A stretch of DNA of 64,000 bases from Bacteroidetes bacterium B1(2017) (GTDB taxonomy: Bacteria; Bacteroidota; Bacteroidia; UKL13-3): NCBI GenBank assembly GCA_002256395.1, contig NKJG01000002.1, forward strand, positions 397,098 through 461,097. The letters are read 5' to 3'. The notes beneath the pieces are model-generated. The model was not told the origin of the DNA, searched no databases, and saw only the letters and a program-made list of their open reading frames with translations. The translations under genes and the position numbers were made by a program. Below are positions 45,601 through 55,542 of the stretch, piece by piece. Numbering within the stretch: position 1 is the first letter of the stretch; each line of letters begins with the position of its first letter.

Positions 45601-45681
45601 GCAACAAAAAGAAAAAAACGACAACAAAATATAAGTATCAAAAATTTATTTTATCTTTGTTTTGTCGTTCTTTTTTGTTGC
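45601..45681. repeat. Large imperfect inverted repeat near attR
   Basis: GCAACAAAAAG...AACGACAA (45601-45624) is mirrored by TTGTCGTTCTTTTTTGTTGC (45662-45681). The arms match over about 20 bp with a small insertion in the left arm, around a 37-nt A/T-rich loop. The A and T runs could make it a two-way terminator. Its right arm runs into a TTGTTGCTCA site. Confidence 0.7.
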
Positions 45682-45736
45682 TCACTTGTAACTCAACAAA
45701 GTCGAAATCTGATAAGTAGTTGCTCATTTGTTGCTC
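45675..45736. repeat. TTGTTGCTCA sites near attR
   Basis: TTGTTGCTCA (45675-45684), TTGCTCA (45720-45726) and TTGTTGCTC (45728-45736) lie 25-90 bp inside the right end. The first matches the left-end site at 31041-31050. They are candidate arm-type binding sites. Confidence 0.55.
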
Positions 45737-45761
45737 GAAAAAATGAATAAACTCAGCAAAA

Positions 45762-45773
45762 TCAAGGGTTTTC
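45762..45773 (+). other. attR core repeat
   Basis: This is an exact second copy of TCAAGGGTTTTC. Joining the DNA left of attL to the DNA right of this copy gives GAAAACCCTTG-CTAG-TCAAGGGTTTTC followed by AGAGTTGTTTTTT, a complete terminator for mnmE. That supports this as the original chromosomal junction. Confidence 0.75.
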
Positions 45774-46152
45774 AGAGTTGTTTTTTCTTATCAGTTCCTG
45801 TATCGGAAAGTAACCCCATAAGCCTCTAGAGGCCTGCATTCTGCTAATTTCCCATTTACATTTAAGCTTACTAAGTCGAAATTTTATTTCTGCTTTCTTG
45901 CATTGCCTTCAAATTATTTTCAAGTTATCCTAGCAAAGGTTTTCAAACCAAATCTTTAAAACCACTCTTGCGTCAAAAGGCTTGCCTTAGCTCAATTCTC
46001 TACTATTCTTAAAATTATGACACAGCCATTCAGTCGTTTTTATTTGTTATTAAAAATAATTTATCGATTATTGACACTAAACAACGTTTAAACTGCTATA
46101 TTTTAACAGAAATAATTTAGGTTGAAAAAAAGCATCCAATCACTTAAAAAAA
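45774..46152. other. 379-bp noncoding region right of the element
   Basis: No gene is seen. It contains a perfect 12-bp palindrome GCCTCTAGAGGC (45822-45833). Near the end is a promoter-like pair: TTG (46071-46073) and TATATTTT (46097-46104), 23 bp apart, about 50 bp before the SBBP-repeat gene. The -7 box differs from TAnnTTTG only in its last base. Confidence 0.5.
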
Positions 46153-49100
46153 ATGAAAAAATCAACCTTACTTTCCCTATTATTTTTATTCGTTTTAAAC
46201 CTACTATCAGCCCAACAGGTGGCTTGGGTAAATAAAATTGGAAGTACCCAATATGAACAAAGTAAATCTATTGTAACAGATTACTTAGGAAACGTGTATT
46301 CGGTTGGCAGTTTTATGGACACGGTAGATTTTGACCCAGGGGTGGGAATAGTTAATTTGATTGTGCCAGTAGGTAAAAGTAGCGCCTTCATACGTAAGTT
46401 GGATAAATTTGGCAATCTTAAATGGATTAAAAGCTTTCCTGCCGGCACATGGGCAAATGAAATTACAACAGACAAATTCGGGAATGTGTATATTCTTGGA
46501 GATTTTCAAGGAACCATTGATTTTGATCCAGGAATTGGAGTCACCAATTTAAGTGGTGGTCAAATGTATGTATGCAAGCTAGACTCAGCAGGTATTTTTG
46601 TTTTTGTAAAGGCAATTGCATCAGCGGGTGGGGTTGTTAATGGAACATCCATTAAAGTGGATGACAATCAAAACATTTATACAATTGGGAATTTCAATAA
46701 TACAACAGATTTTGATCCAGGCAGTTCAACCTTTAATTTAACTTCGGTTGCTGGTAACGTCGATATTTTCATCAGTAAACTTAACTCGTTGGGTAACTTT
46801 GTTTGGGCAAAAAAAATAGGCGATATAAATTATGACAAAGCAAATTCTCTTTACCTTGACAAATTGGGAAATATTTATGCCACAGGCTTTTTTCAAGGTA
46901 CCATAGATTTTGATCCGGGACCAACTACTGTTAATATTACCGCATCTGGTTCAGATGGATTTTTACTTAAATTAAATGCACTAGGAAACTTTGTTTGGGC
47001 AAAAAAAGTTGGTGGTGCAGGCGCTGATGATGTTACTGGAATTGTTACGGATGACTTATGCAATATTTATTATACAGGCTATTTTGCACAAACTGTAGAC
47101 ATGGATTTAGGTTCTGGTACTTTCAACTTAGTTTCATTGGGTAATGATGATATTTTTATTAGCAAATTGGATTCATCAGGTAATTTTGTTTGGGCAAAAA
47201 AATTAGGTGGTACAGGTGGAGAGCGCGTTTATAGTTTGGCCATTGATTCGGCCAAAAATATTTATACCACAGGTTTTACTAGTGGTGGGGATTTTGACCC
47301 TGGGGTAGCTGTTTTTACAATTAATAACAGCGGGGCTTTTCTAAGCAAGCTAAACAATAACGGTGATTTTGTTTGGGCAAAAGGCCTCGGTGGCTTAAAC
47401 ATTATTAGCTATTCAATGTGTCTTGGCCCCAACGGATTTGTTTATTCTACCGGTTCCTTCTCAAATGGTGCAACCGATTTTGATCCAGGCAAAGGAACAT
47501 TATTTTTAGAACCAAAAGGATCAGATGATGTATATGTGCATGCTACATGCAATTTCGTAATCATACCTGGAACTTCAAGTACGATTTGCGAAGGACAAAG
47601 GTTGAATCTAACGGTAAACAATATCCCGGGAGCTGGGTATCAATGGAGCGGCCCAAATGGTTTTTCTTCAAACAGTCAAAATCCTAGTATTCCGGTTATT
47701 TCATCATTAGGTGGAGGCATTTATACCGTAACAGTAAATCAAGGTAGCTGCATTGCAAGTGAAACAATTAACATTACAGTAAAACCTGCTCCTAATGTAA
47801 ATATTACTGGCAAAGACTCTATTTGCCAGGGAAAAACACTCGTTTTATCTACGGTAAATGCTGGAAGTGGATCTTTGTACAGTTGGAAGGGTCCCAATAA
47901 TTATACGTCCACCACCTCCTCTCCTGTAGTTGCCGTTCCAAACATGACACTTGCATTAAACGGATTTTTTAGTGTTTTGGTAACCTCATTTGATGGTTGT
48001 CAGAATAGCGATTCATTATCTGTTGTTGTAAACCCATTGCCTATTATTACTATAACTGCTTCGGACAATTCAGTGTGTCAAGGAAGCAGTTTCATATTAA
48101 CTGCTGCTGGAGCAGATTCCATCAATTGGACTGGAGGCATTTTTAATGGCGAACCTTTTATGGCAACAAGCACAAAGACTTATATAGCCACTGGCATTGA
48201 TAATAAAGGATGTGCAGCATCTGCTTCAAAAGAAATCCTTGTAAACGAATTACCAGTTGTTTCGGTTTCGGGTTCAACAAATAGCAAATGCAGTGGTTCA
48301 TGCAATGGTCTTGCAACCGTAACAATTATTTCGGGTTCAACCCCATTTAGTTATTTGTGGGGACCTAAAGCGAACAATCAAATCACCCAAACAGCTACTT
48401 CCTTATGTCAGGGTAAACATATAGTTAAAATTACAGATATTAATGGATGTAAGACACAAGATACTGCCATCGTTTCTGTAGAAACCATTGTTGACCCTCA
48501 AATTTATTTAACCAATTTGGCAGCAGTAGATCAGGTAAATATTTCGCCTTCATTCGCTGCATATTACACGTATAATCTTCCTGCCAAAATCAATGTAAAT
48601 CCAAGCAATCCAAGAAATTTTGTCGACCCAGGAAAAAGTGCAAGATTCAAAGTAGAGTGTACAAACAATAAAGTAAATGGACAATCTATTGTAAGTGGCA
48701 TATGTAAAGTACGTTCAAATAACCCATATATAACTATTACTGATAGTTCTTCAGCTCTTAACAATATTGGCTGGAATGATAAAGCTTGGTCTGCAGATGA
48801 ATTTGAAATAAATATTGATCCAAACACACCTGCTGGCACAAATGTTTACATTGATTTTATAGTTCAGGAAAGCGGTCAAGAATATTCAACTGCTTGTGTT
48901 TCTATACCCATTTCACCCTTAGCGTATTCTCCTACAACAGCCTTTACCATTGACGATGATAACAATCCAGATAGCAGAGGAAACGATAATGATTTATGTG
49001 AACAAGGTGAAATAATTGAATTTTACCCTTGGTTAGATAACATTTCTACTATGGACGCTGAATATGTTCGTGGACGATTAGAAAACCTCGACAATCATAA

Positions 49101-49638
49101 CTACATAAATATTTGGAATGGTGTAATTGGGATAAACACAACTGTATATGATGCAGGTTGGTGGAATTATTCATTTGCAAAACCTAGCACAATCAATTCA
49201 AATTCTCTCAATACAACACCAGAATATGATTTTGTTTTTAACTACAATAATGCCAATATTATAAATAATTTTAAATTGTACATGGTAATGGCTGGCGGTT
49301 TCAAGCTATTTACTGGTAATGCCCTATCCTTGGTGCAATGGTCTTTACCATACACTTTCAAAGCAGCTGGTGCTTCTTCCATTGGAAATGAGCTAAAGGC
49401 CGATAATGGCATACATGTTTATCCAGTGCCTTCAAATGGGATATTGTTTTTTGAAACCTTAGATTCAAAATTTGGAGAATTATATATCTATGATACTATT
49501 GGAAGGAAGGTGTTCACTAAAAGTATTTATCAAAAACAAACTGAACTTGACTTGAATAGTCTTTCAAACGGTGTTTATTACCTAAGCTTTAAAGGTAATA
49601 ATGACACTGCCGTTAAGACTATTATCCTCAATAAATAA
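46153..49638 (+). CDS. Secreted SBBP-repeat / Ig-like protein with T9SS sorting signal
   Basis: A signal peptide ends at LLSAQ. Residues about 20-460 hold seven SBBP-type beta-propeller repeats, each with a (V/I/T)DFDPG-like motif (one is VDMDLG), probably a closed propeller with metal-binding turns. Residues about 470-770 are Ig/PKD-like modules with paired Cys (ICEGQRLNL, ICQGKTLVL, VCQGSSFIL) and a SprB-like segment. The last 80 residues are a T9SS sorting domain (VYPVPSNGILFFE...GVYYLSF). It is a probable surface adhesin. Confidence 0.9.
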   Translation: MKKSTLLSLLFLFVLNLLSAQQVAWVNKIGSTQYEQSKSIVTDYLGNVYSVGSFMDTVDFDPGVGIVNLIVPVGKSSAFIRKLDKFGNLKWIKSFPAGTWANEITTDKFGNVYILGDFQGTIDFDPGIGVTNLSGGQMYVCKLDSAGIFVFVKAIASAGGVVNGTSIKVDDNQNIYTIGNFNNTTDFDPGSSTFNLTSVAGNVDIFISKLNSLGNFVWAKKIGDINYDKANSLYLDKLGNIYATGFFQGTIDFDPGPTTVNITASGSDGFLLKLNALGNFVWAKKVGGAGADDVTGIVTDDLCNIYYTGYFAQTVDMDLGSGTFNLVSLGNDDIFISKLDSSGNFVWAKKLGGTGGERVYSLAIDSAKNIYTTGFTSGGDFDPGVAVFTINNSGAFLSKLNNNGDFVWAKGLGGLNIISYSMCLGPNGFVYSTGSFSNGATDFDPGKGTLFLEPKGSDDVYVHATCNFVIIPGTSSTICEGQRLNLTVNNIPGAGYQWSGPNGFSSNSQNPSIPVISSLGGGIYTVTVNQGSCIASETINITVKPAPNVNITGKDSICQGKTLVLSTVNAGSGSLYSWKGPNNYTSTTSSPVVAVPNMTLALNGFFSVLVTSFDGCQNSDSLSVVVNPLPIITITASDNSVCQGSSFILTAAGADSINWTGGIFNGEPFMATSTKTYIATGIDNKGCAASASKEILVNELPVVSVSGSTNSKCSGSCNGLATVTIISGSTPFSYLWGPKANNQITQTATSLCQGKHIVKITDINGCKTQDTAIVSVETIVDPQIYLTNLAAVDQVNISPSFAAYYTYNLPAKINVNPSNPRNFVDPGKSARFKVECTNNKVNGQSIVSGICKVRSNNPYITITDSSSALNNIGWNDKAWSADEFEINIDPNTPAGTNVYIDFIVQESGQEYSTACVSIPISPLAYSPTTAFTIDDDNNPDSRGNDNDLCEQGEIIEFYPWLDNISTMDAEYVRGRLENLDNHNYINIWNGVIGINTTVYDAGWWNYSFAKPSTINSNSLNTTPEYDFVFNYNNANIINNFKLYMVMAGGFKLFTGNALSLVQWSLPYTFKAAGASSIGNELKADNGIHVYPVPSNGILFFETLDSKFGELYIYDTIGRKVFTKSIYQKQTELDLNSLSNGVYYLSFKGNNDTAVKTIILNK

Positions 49639-49714
49639 TAGGAGTTCGAATAAGCCAAAATTTAATACTGTCACCATCACCTTTATTGGTGAATTATTTG
49701 TTATTCATAAAATG

Positions 49715-49747
49715 GAACAATTTTAATTAAAGGTTGTTCTATTTTTA
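49715..49747 (+). terminator. Possible terminator reaching the photolyase start
   Basis: GAACAA and TTGTTC form a 6-bp stem with a 13-nt A/T-rich loop, followed by TATTTTTA just at the ATG of the next gene. It could end the SBBP-protein transcript or form a 5' leader of the photolyase gene. The stem is weak. Confidence 0.35.
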
Positions 49748-51231
49748 TGAGTGATGAAGAAATTATTTTCAGAAATAAGAAGGAAATAAATATAGTTTGG
49801 TTTAAACGCGATTTGCGTTTTTTAGACCATGAACCACTATACTTTGCTCAACAATCTCCTCTTCCCACCCTCCTACTATACTTTTTTGAACCTTCGGTAA
49901 TGGCTTATCACGACAGCGATGTAAGGCATTGGCGTTTTATTTATGAATCAATTTCGGAGATGAATGATACCTTGAAATTGAGTAAGGGGAAAATCTATTT
50001 TTTTCGAAATGAAGTGCAGCCAGTATTTGAAGAGCTAGCCAAACACTATTGTATAAAAACAGTTTTCTCATACCAAGAAATTGGAAATGCGCTTACCTAT
50101 GAGCGAGATAAAAGGATGAAGGTGTTTTTTAAAACAAATTCTATTCAATGGAAAGAATTTCAAACAAATGGCATTATTAGAGGACTAAAATCTAGGAAGA
50201 AATGGAAACAAGATTGGGAACATAAAATGACTCAAAAACCCTTGTTTATAGATGAGAAAAAAATGCACCTATGCCTACTTAATGATTCTATATACGATGA
50301 ATTAAAAGGTGAAATCCTTGATAAAGAAATAACAATTAGAAACCCAAATTTTCAAGCTGGAGGCGAATCTTGGGCTTGGAAATACCTAAAGAATTTTATC
50401 TCCGAACGCTATGTAAATTATAGCAAGCATATTAGCAGTCCGTCTTTAAGTAGAAAAAGTTGTAGCAGGCTTTCGCCCTATTTAGCCTATGGAAATATTA
50501 GTATGCGCATGGTTTACCAATTTACACTTAGTGTTTACAAGCAGTCGTCTAATAAAAGAGCCTTATCAAATTTCATTTCGCGCTTGCATTGGCATTGCCA
50601 TTTTATTCAAAAATTTGAATCGGAATGCCGATATGAAAATGAAAATATAAACCGTGCTTTTGATAAAATTAGGAAGCCTAAAAATGAGGTGTATATGAAC
50701 GCCTGGCAAACTGGTCAAACGGGTGTTCCAATAATAGACGCCTGCATGCGCTGCCTTGCTAAAACTGGTTATATTAATTTTAGAATGAGAGCGATGATGG
50801 TATCTTTTTTTTCATTCAACCTTTGGCAAGATTGGAGGGAATTGCATTTTTTAGCACGACAGTTTTTAGATTATGAACCTGGAATACATTACCCACAAAT
50901 ACAAATGCAAAGCGGAACTACAGGCATTAATACCATTCGAATTTATAATCCTTATAAAAACTCAGAAACGCATGATAGCGAGGGTTTATTTATTAAAAAA
51001 TGGGTTCCTGAGCTCCTCCAGGTACCTTCAAATTTAGTACACAAACCACATCTATTAACCCTTATTGAGCAAAATTTATACGGGTGTGTTATTGGTAAAG
51101 ACTATCCCTTTCCAATTGTAAATGTGGAGGAAACATCCAAAAAAGCTCGAGAAATAATGTGGGGATTTAGAAAAGATTCTGACCTAAAATTAGAGGGAAA
51201 AAGAATACTTAATACACATGTAAATTCCTAA
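49747..51231 (+). CDS. Cryptochrome/photolyase-family flavoprotein
   Basis: This 494-residue protein has an N-terminal alpha/beta antenna domain ([17 protein letters not shown]) and a C-terminal FAD domain ([52 protein letters not shown] and KKWVPEL). The usual NWQW-type segment reads [16 protein letters not shown], so it is not a canonical CPD photolyase and may be a cryptochrome-like or single-strand-active relative. It heads a plus-strand cluster with a second photolyase, DUF2256 and DUF2805 genes. Confidence 0.88.
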   Translation: MSDEEIIFRNKKEINIVWFKRDLRFLDHEPLYFAQQSPLPTLLLYFFEPSVMAYHDSDVRHWRFIYESISEMNDTLKLSKGKIYFFRNEVQPVFEELAKHYCIKTVFSYQEIGNALTYERDKRMKVFFKTNSIQWKEFQTNGIIRGLKSRKKWKQDWEHKMTQKPLFIDEKKMHLCLLNDSIYDELKGEILDKEITIRNPNFQAGGESWAWKYLKNFISERYVNYSKHISSPSLSRKSCSRLSPYLAYGNISMRMVYQFTLSVYKQSSNKRALSNFISRLHWHCHFIQKFESECRYENENINRAFDKIRKPKNEVYMNAWQTGQTGVPIIDACMRCLAKTGYINFRMRAMMVSFFSFNLWQDWRELHFLARQFLDYEPGIHYPQIQMQSGTTGINTIRIYNPYKNSETHDSEGLFIKKWVPELLQVPSNLVHKPHLLTLIEQNLYGCVIGKDYPFPIVNVEETSKKAREIMWGFRKDSDLKLEGKRILNTHVNS

Positions 51232-51274
51232 AAAGTGAATGGTCGGGCCTAAGTGTATTTAATAGGTATATAAA

Positions 51275-51439
51275 ATGAAAAAAGTAAGTCAAACTATTCC
51301 TATCAAAAGAATTAAGAAGGAAAACCTTCCTTCCAAAATTTGTGTTATATGTGGTAGACCTTTTAGCTGGCGCAAAAAATGGGAGAAAAACTGGGAACAC
51401 GTTAAATATTGTAGCGATACATGCAGAATGAAAACATAG
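51275..51439 (+). CDS. DUF2256 zinc-finger small protein
   Basis: This 54-residue basic protein is [20 protein letters not shown] followed by [20 protein letters not shown] and [14 protein letters not shown]. Its two Cys pairs form a treble-clef-like zinc finger as in DUF2256. Such genes commonly accompany photolyase genes, and the role is unknown. It lies 43 bp after the first photolyase gene and overlaps the start of the second by 19 bp in another frame. Confidence 0.9.
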   Translation: MKKVSQTIPIKRIKKENLPSKICVICGRPFSWRKKWEKNWEHVKYCSDTCRMKT

Positions 51440-52986
51440 GATTGGATAGAGGAAAAACACTTCGATTAATATTAGGTGACCAATTAAATAGTAGTCATAG
51501 CTGGTTCAAAATAATTGACCCAACTATAACATACGTATTGATGGAGGTAAAAAGTGAAACAGAGTATGCAAAACATCATATCCAAAAGGTGTTAGGAATA
51601 TTTGCTGCCATGAGAAATTTCGCTCAAGAATTGAAACGACAAAAGCATAAGGTAATTTATATTCAGCTAACTGATAACACCAATCTTCAAAGTTTTGATA
51701 AAAATTGTAATGCCTTACTTGAAAAATTTGGGTTCGAACATTTTGAATACCAACAGCCCGATGAATACCGATTAGACGAGCATTTCAAACAATTTACAAA
51801 AGAGCTTTCAATTCCCTATAAGGTGTATGATTCAGAACATTTTTATACTAATAGGGAAGAATTAGGAAATCTGTTTGCAGGAAAAAAAACTTTTGTAATG
51901 GAAACCTTTTATCGATACATGCGAATAAAGCATTCTGTTTTGGTTCAGCCTGATAACAAACCTTTACATGGAAAATGGAATTTTGATACAGATAACAGAA
52001 AAAAGTTACCCAAAAATCAAATCCCGATTTTACCTTTTTTATTTTCGAACAAGGTTACTGAAATTGAAAAGGATTTAAAAGTAGCTCAAATTAATACCAT
52101 AGGAACAGTTGATAGTGAAAATTTTATTTGGCCAATTAATAGAGAACAATCCTTACTACTGCTTGACTTTTTTTTAGCAAATTGTTTGCCTTTGTTTGGA
52201 ACCTTTCAAGATGCGATGGCACCCAAAGAATGGTCTTTATATCATTCTAGAATTTCGTTTTCATTAAATACTAAAATGCTCTCGCCAAAAGAGGTAGTGG
52301 ATAAAGCCATTGAAGCCTATTTTAAAAATGAAGATAAAGTTGAATTCCACCAATTAGAGGGTTTTGTTAGGCAAATAATTGGGTGGAGAGAATACATGCG
52401 AGGTATTTATTGGTTAAAAATGCCTGGCTATGCCAAAAGTAATTTTTTTGAACATGAGCAAAAACTACCCGACTGGTATTGGACGGGTAATACAAAGATG
52501 AATTGTTTAAAAAATTCAATTTCTCAATCACTTGAATTTGCCTATGCCCATCACATACAACGCTTAATGATTACTGGTAATTTTGCCTTGCTTGCAGGAG
52601 TACACCCCGATGAGGTAGATGCTTGGTATTTGGGCATTTATATGGACGCGTTTGATTGGGTAGAAATTACTAATACAAGAGGTATGAGTCAGTTTGCAGA
52701 TGGCGGAATTGTTGGCACCAAACCCTATGTGAGTTCTGCAGCCTATATTCAAAAAATGAGTAGCTACTGTGGAGGCTGTTATTATGATTATTCTAAAAAA
52801 ACAGGCCCAAAATCTTGTCCATTCAACAGTTTGTATTGGAATTTTTATGATAAACATGAGGAAAAACTTTCTAAAAACCCTAGAATAGGAATGATGTATA
52901 ATGTTTGGCACAAAATGAGCCCGAGTGCAAAAGCAGAGCTATTAGAACAAGCAGATTTTTATTTAAATACAATCAATCAACTTTAA
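51421..52986 (+). CDS. FeS-type (6-4) photolyase, PhrB/CryB family
   Basis: This 521-residue protein starts [16 protein letters not shown], the hallmark of the iron-sulfur bacterial cryptochrome-photolyase (FeS-BCP) family that repairs (6-4) photoproducts. FAD-domain blocks include [14 protein letters not shown] and [17 protein letters not shown]. Four Cys suit a 4Fe-4S cluster: one in MNCLKNS (about 361), two in YCGGCYYD (about 449-452) and one in KSCPFNS (about 465). A ribolumazine antenna is usual in this family. Confidence 0.92.
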   Translation: MQNENIGLDRGKTLRLILGDQLNSSHSWFKIIDPTITYVLMEVKSETEYAKHHIQKVLGIFAAMRNFAQELKRQKHKVIYIQLTDNTNLQSFDKNCNALLEKFGFEHFEYQQPDEYRLDEHFKQFTKELSIPYKVYDSEHFYTNREELGNLFAGKKTFVMETFYRYMRIKHSVLVQPDNKPLHGKWNFDTDNRKKLPKNQIPILPFLFSNKVTEIEKDLKVAQINTIGTVDSENFIWPINREQSLLLLDFFLANCLPLFGTFQDAMAPKEWSLYHSRISFSLNTKMLSPKEVVDKAIEAYFKNEDKVEFHQLEGFVRQIIGWREYMRGIYWLKMPGYAKSNFFEHEQKLPDWYWTGNTKMNCLKNSISQSLEFAYAHHIQRLMITGNFALLAGVHPDEVDAWYLGIYMDAFDWVEITNTRGMSQFADGGIVGTKPYVSSAAYIQKMSSYCGGCYYDYSKKTGPKSCPFNSLYWNFYDKHEEKLSKNPRIGMMYNVWHKMSPSAKAELLEQADFYLNTINQL

Positions 52987-52989
52987 TAA

Positions 52990-53295
52990 ATGAAGGACAC
53001 AACACACAAAACAACTTTATTAAATACGGTACTTACAGACCAAGACAAGGATAGAATTATTCAAATGGCATGGGAGGATAGAACTCCATTTGAAGCAATT
53101 ACTTTTCAGTTTGGATTAAGAGAAAAGGATGTAATAGAATTTATGAGAAAGAATTCTTTACCCTCTAGTTTTAGGATGTGGCGAAAAAGAATGAAGTCTC
53201 GCATAACTAAACATAGCGCACTTCGAGATCAATCAACCTTACGGTTTAAATGTTCGATGCAAAGAGATACAGGAAATAAAATAGCTAAAAGATAA
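52990..53295 (+). CDS. DUF2805 / TIGR03643 family protein
   Basis: This 101-residue basic protein has the family pattern MAWEDRTPFEAITFQFGL...VIEFMRKNSLPSSFRMWRKR, a helix-turn-helix-like fold. These genes are regularly found with FeS-type photolyases and DUF2256. It begins 3 bp after the photolyase stop. The role is unknown, and nucleic acid binding is plausible. Confidence 0.9.
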   Translation: MKDTTHKTTLLNTVLTDQDKDRIIQMAWEDRTPFEAITFQFGLREKDVIEFMRKNSLPSSFRMWRKRMKSRITKHSALRDQSTLRFKCSMQRDTGNKIAKR

Positions 53296-53323
53296 AAATT
53301 ACCTTTCATAAAATCCAAATATG

Positions 53324-54397
53324 TTATTCCTCCTGAACTTTCTCTGTTTTTCCAGATATATCTCTAATAATAGAATCTAACTCCTCGGCTGAACTCATAA
53401 AGTGAGGAATAAATTCTAAAAATTCGTCCTGAGTTAAACTTCCTGTTTTAACAAGTTCAACAATTCCCATCATCCTTGCCAATGGGGCTCTAACCACATG
53501 CGATTGCATCCAAGCAATTTCCCTAAGTTTGGTATTTTGATCCTCAATAGCCTGAATGTAATTTTTACGTTCATTAATATTCTGAGTGGCTCCAATAGCT
53601 TGAATAGCCTTACCATTTTCATCTCTAAAAATATACCCTCTCTCCCTTATCCAAATATATTGACCATCAAATATCTTTATTCTAAATTCTTCCTCCCAAA
53701 AATGCACTTCTGGATTTTCAAGTGTGGCTCTGTTTGATTCTAACACACGATGTAAATCCTCCTCAAAAATTAAGCTTTTCCAAAAGCCATTTGGCAGCTT
53801 CTTATCTTTGAAATATTTACCCAATATTATTTCAAAAATTTCTCCACTTCTATTTACTTCATCGGTTAAAATATCCCATTCCCAAGTACCTGCACCTATC
53901 CCTTCTACAATGTTATTTAAATGCCGATCCGAATTTTTCAAGGCACGTTCTAGCTCAAGTTTTTCGTGAAAGGATAATTCATTCTCTGATCTGTATTTCT
54001 CAATTGCAGGTAAAAAACTAATAAGGAAGGAATTTAATTTTTGTGAATCCTGAATAGGAGTAATTTCAATATGCGAAAAAACTTCTATTGGCTTTTCACC
54101 ATTAGATTCCTTAAATACTATTTTCTGTGCATCTAAGCGAATACCATGGCCCGAATGAAGAACAGTATCAATAACTGTTATGAAGTCGAAAAACTGACTG
54201 TCTTCTTGCCTTTGAATGCATTTTTCAAGCAGGCATATCAAACTCATTGATTTAACGTCGGAATAAGAAATGGAGCCTAAATTACTAAAGGCAGCATTTA
54301 TAGATAACACCTCAAATATGGGTGCATTTCCCCTAATTATTATGCTAGGTATGGGTTGTTGAATAAATGCGTTTACTAGTAAATCAGACTCTAACAT
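53324..54397 (-). CDS. PAS protein with HisKA helix but no ATPase domain
   Basis: The 357 residues comprise an N-terminal region (about 1-125), a PAS domain with PAC motif (about 155-280, WEEEFRIKIFDGQYIWIRERG) and a HisKA-like helix AWMQSHVVRAPLARMMGIVELV. The chain then stops after the second dimerisation helix. The catalytic ATPase domain is absent, and the sequence after the stop shows no continuation. It may receive phosphate in trans or act as a dimerisation decoy. It is convergent with the photolyase cluster. Confidence 0.82.
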   Translation of the reverse strand: MLESDLLVNAFIQQPIPSIIIRGNAPIFEVLSINAAFSNLGSISYSDVKSMSLICLLEKCIQRQEDSQFFDFITVIDTVLHSGHGIRLDAQKIVFKESNGEKPIEVFSHIEITPIQDSQKLNSFLISFLPAIEKYRSENELSFHEKLELERALKNSDRHLNNIVEGIGAGTWEWDILTDEVNRSGEIFEIILGKYFKDKKLPNGFWKSLIFEEDLHRVLESNRATLENPEVHFWEEEFRIKIFDGQYIWIRERGYIFRDENGKAIQAIGATQNINERKNYIQAIEDQNTKLREIAWMQSHVVRAPLARMMGIVELVKTGSLTQDEFLEFIPHFMSSAEELDSIIRDISGKTEKVQEE

Positions 54398-54607
54398 GTT
54401 TCAGTTTCAAAAAGAATATTGGGCTAATAATATCTCCAATGATATTTAAAAGTAACAGAAAATCAATAGTAAAAAACCTTCGACAAATTGGTTTAAAATA
54501 AAATAAATTATCTTAAATAAATACCTAACAACTCAAAATGAATTTGCGCCTACTCGCTAATTAATGAAATCAAAAAAAAACAATAAAATTGTTCGAAAAA
54601 ATTCTTT
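54398..54607. other. 210-bp A/T-rich gap
   Basis: The gap lies between the PAS protein and the transporter gene. It is very A/T-rich, with no gene, strong hairpin or recognisable site. Confidence 0.5.
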
Positions 54608-55510
54608 TTAGGAATTTTTACTTACCAAAAATACACCCAAAATAGTAAACATAACAGCTATAATAGTGGAAGTATCTAAGGATTCATGTAACCAAAACCA
54701 ACCCAAAATTATGGCAACTATCGTATTTATATAGGCATAGGTACTTACAATAATTGCAGGCAATTGCTTAAGTACATACATATACGAACCATAAGCCACG
54801 ATAGAACCGAAAATAATTAGGTAACCTAATGCCCATAATGCCTCAGAACTAGGGTTTATAGCATGCATCTCTCCCCTAAAAAACGAAACAAAAAAGAGCA
54901 ATATACCACCTGGTATCATTTGCCATCCAGAGGCAAATAATGGATGTTCGTTGGTTTTATGATTTTTAGAATAAACCGTCCCCAATGCCCATAAAAAGTT
55001 AGAAACAACCACAGCCAATATTCCCCAAGCAAACATGGGGTCTTCAAAAAGTTTTATTTTATCTTTAAATAAAAAGAATTGGCCAATCAAACAAATGACA
55101 AATCCCAATACTGCATATGGGTGCAACTTTTCTTGATTGCCCATTACCCTATTTATAACAACAATATATACCGGTGTTAGGGCACAAATTAGGGCTGTAA
55201 GGCCACTTCCAACGTATTGCATTCCCCAACTTATAATACCATTGCCACCAGCCAACATTAAGATTCCGTTTAATCCAAAGGTTTTTAATGCTTTCCAATT
55301 AGGTATTTTATACCCTTGGAATAAAAAATAACTAAGCAAAATTGAACCTGCAATAGTATGTCTGCAGGCCGCCATAAACAAAGGAGGCATTGTTTTTACC
55401 CCAATGGTTATGGCCAAATAGGTTGTTCCCCAAAATATTGAAACCGCTGCAAATGCAAGCCAAGGAATAAAAAGAGGATGTTTGTTCAAGAAATATACGT
55501 TAGAAGGCAA
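54608..55510 (-). CDS. EamA/DMT-family transporter
   Basis: This integral membrane protein of 300 residues has about ten helices in two EamA repeats (WGTTYLAITIGVKTMPPLFMAACRH in the first; YGSYMYVLKQLPAIIVSTYAYINTIVAIILGW in the second). It probably exports metabolites or amino acids. No ATG fits the N-terminus: a stop lies three codons before the TTG at 55510, which is the likely start. Confidence 0.88.
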   Translation of the reverse strand: MPSNVYFLNKHPLFIPWLAFAAVSIFWGTTYLAITIGVKTMPPLFMAACRHTIAGSILLSYFLFQGYKIPNWKALKTFGLNGILMLAGGNGIISWGMQYVGSGLTALICALTPVYIVVINRVMGNQEKLHPYAVLGFVICLIGQFFLFKDKIKLFEDPMFAWGILAVVVSNFLWALGTVYSKNHKTNEHPLFASGWQMIPGGILLFFVSFFRGEMHAINPSSEALWALGYLIIFGSIVAYGSYMYVLKQLPAIIVSTYAYINTIVAIILGWFWLHESLDTSTIIAVMFTILGVFLVSKNS

Positions 55511-55542
55511 ATGTAATCACTAGAACTGGGAAAACTATTAAG

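Larger units (their letters stand above)
30976..45773. mobile_element. Integrated element with integrase and defence cargo
   Basis: A 14.8-kb segment lies between mnmE and the SBBP-repeat gene and is bounded by a 12-bp direct repeat. It holds a tyrosine integrase with an excisionase-like gene at the left end, a second HTH protein, a DUF3987 ATPase and a coiled-coil HTH protein. Cargo follows: a type I restriction operon with TIR, HEPN-like and DUF3800 genes, and an AbiE pair. No relaxase, transfer, capsid or terminase gene is seen, so it is not self-transmissible. It could be mobilised by a helper, be a satellite, or be a degraded island. Confidence 0.85.
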
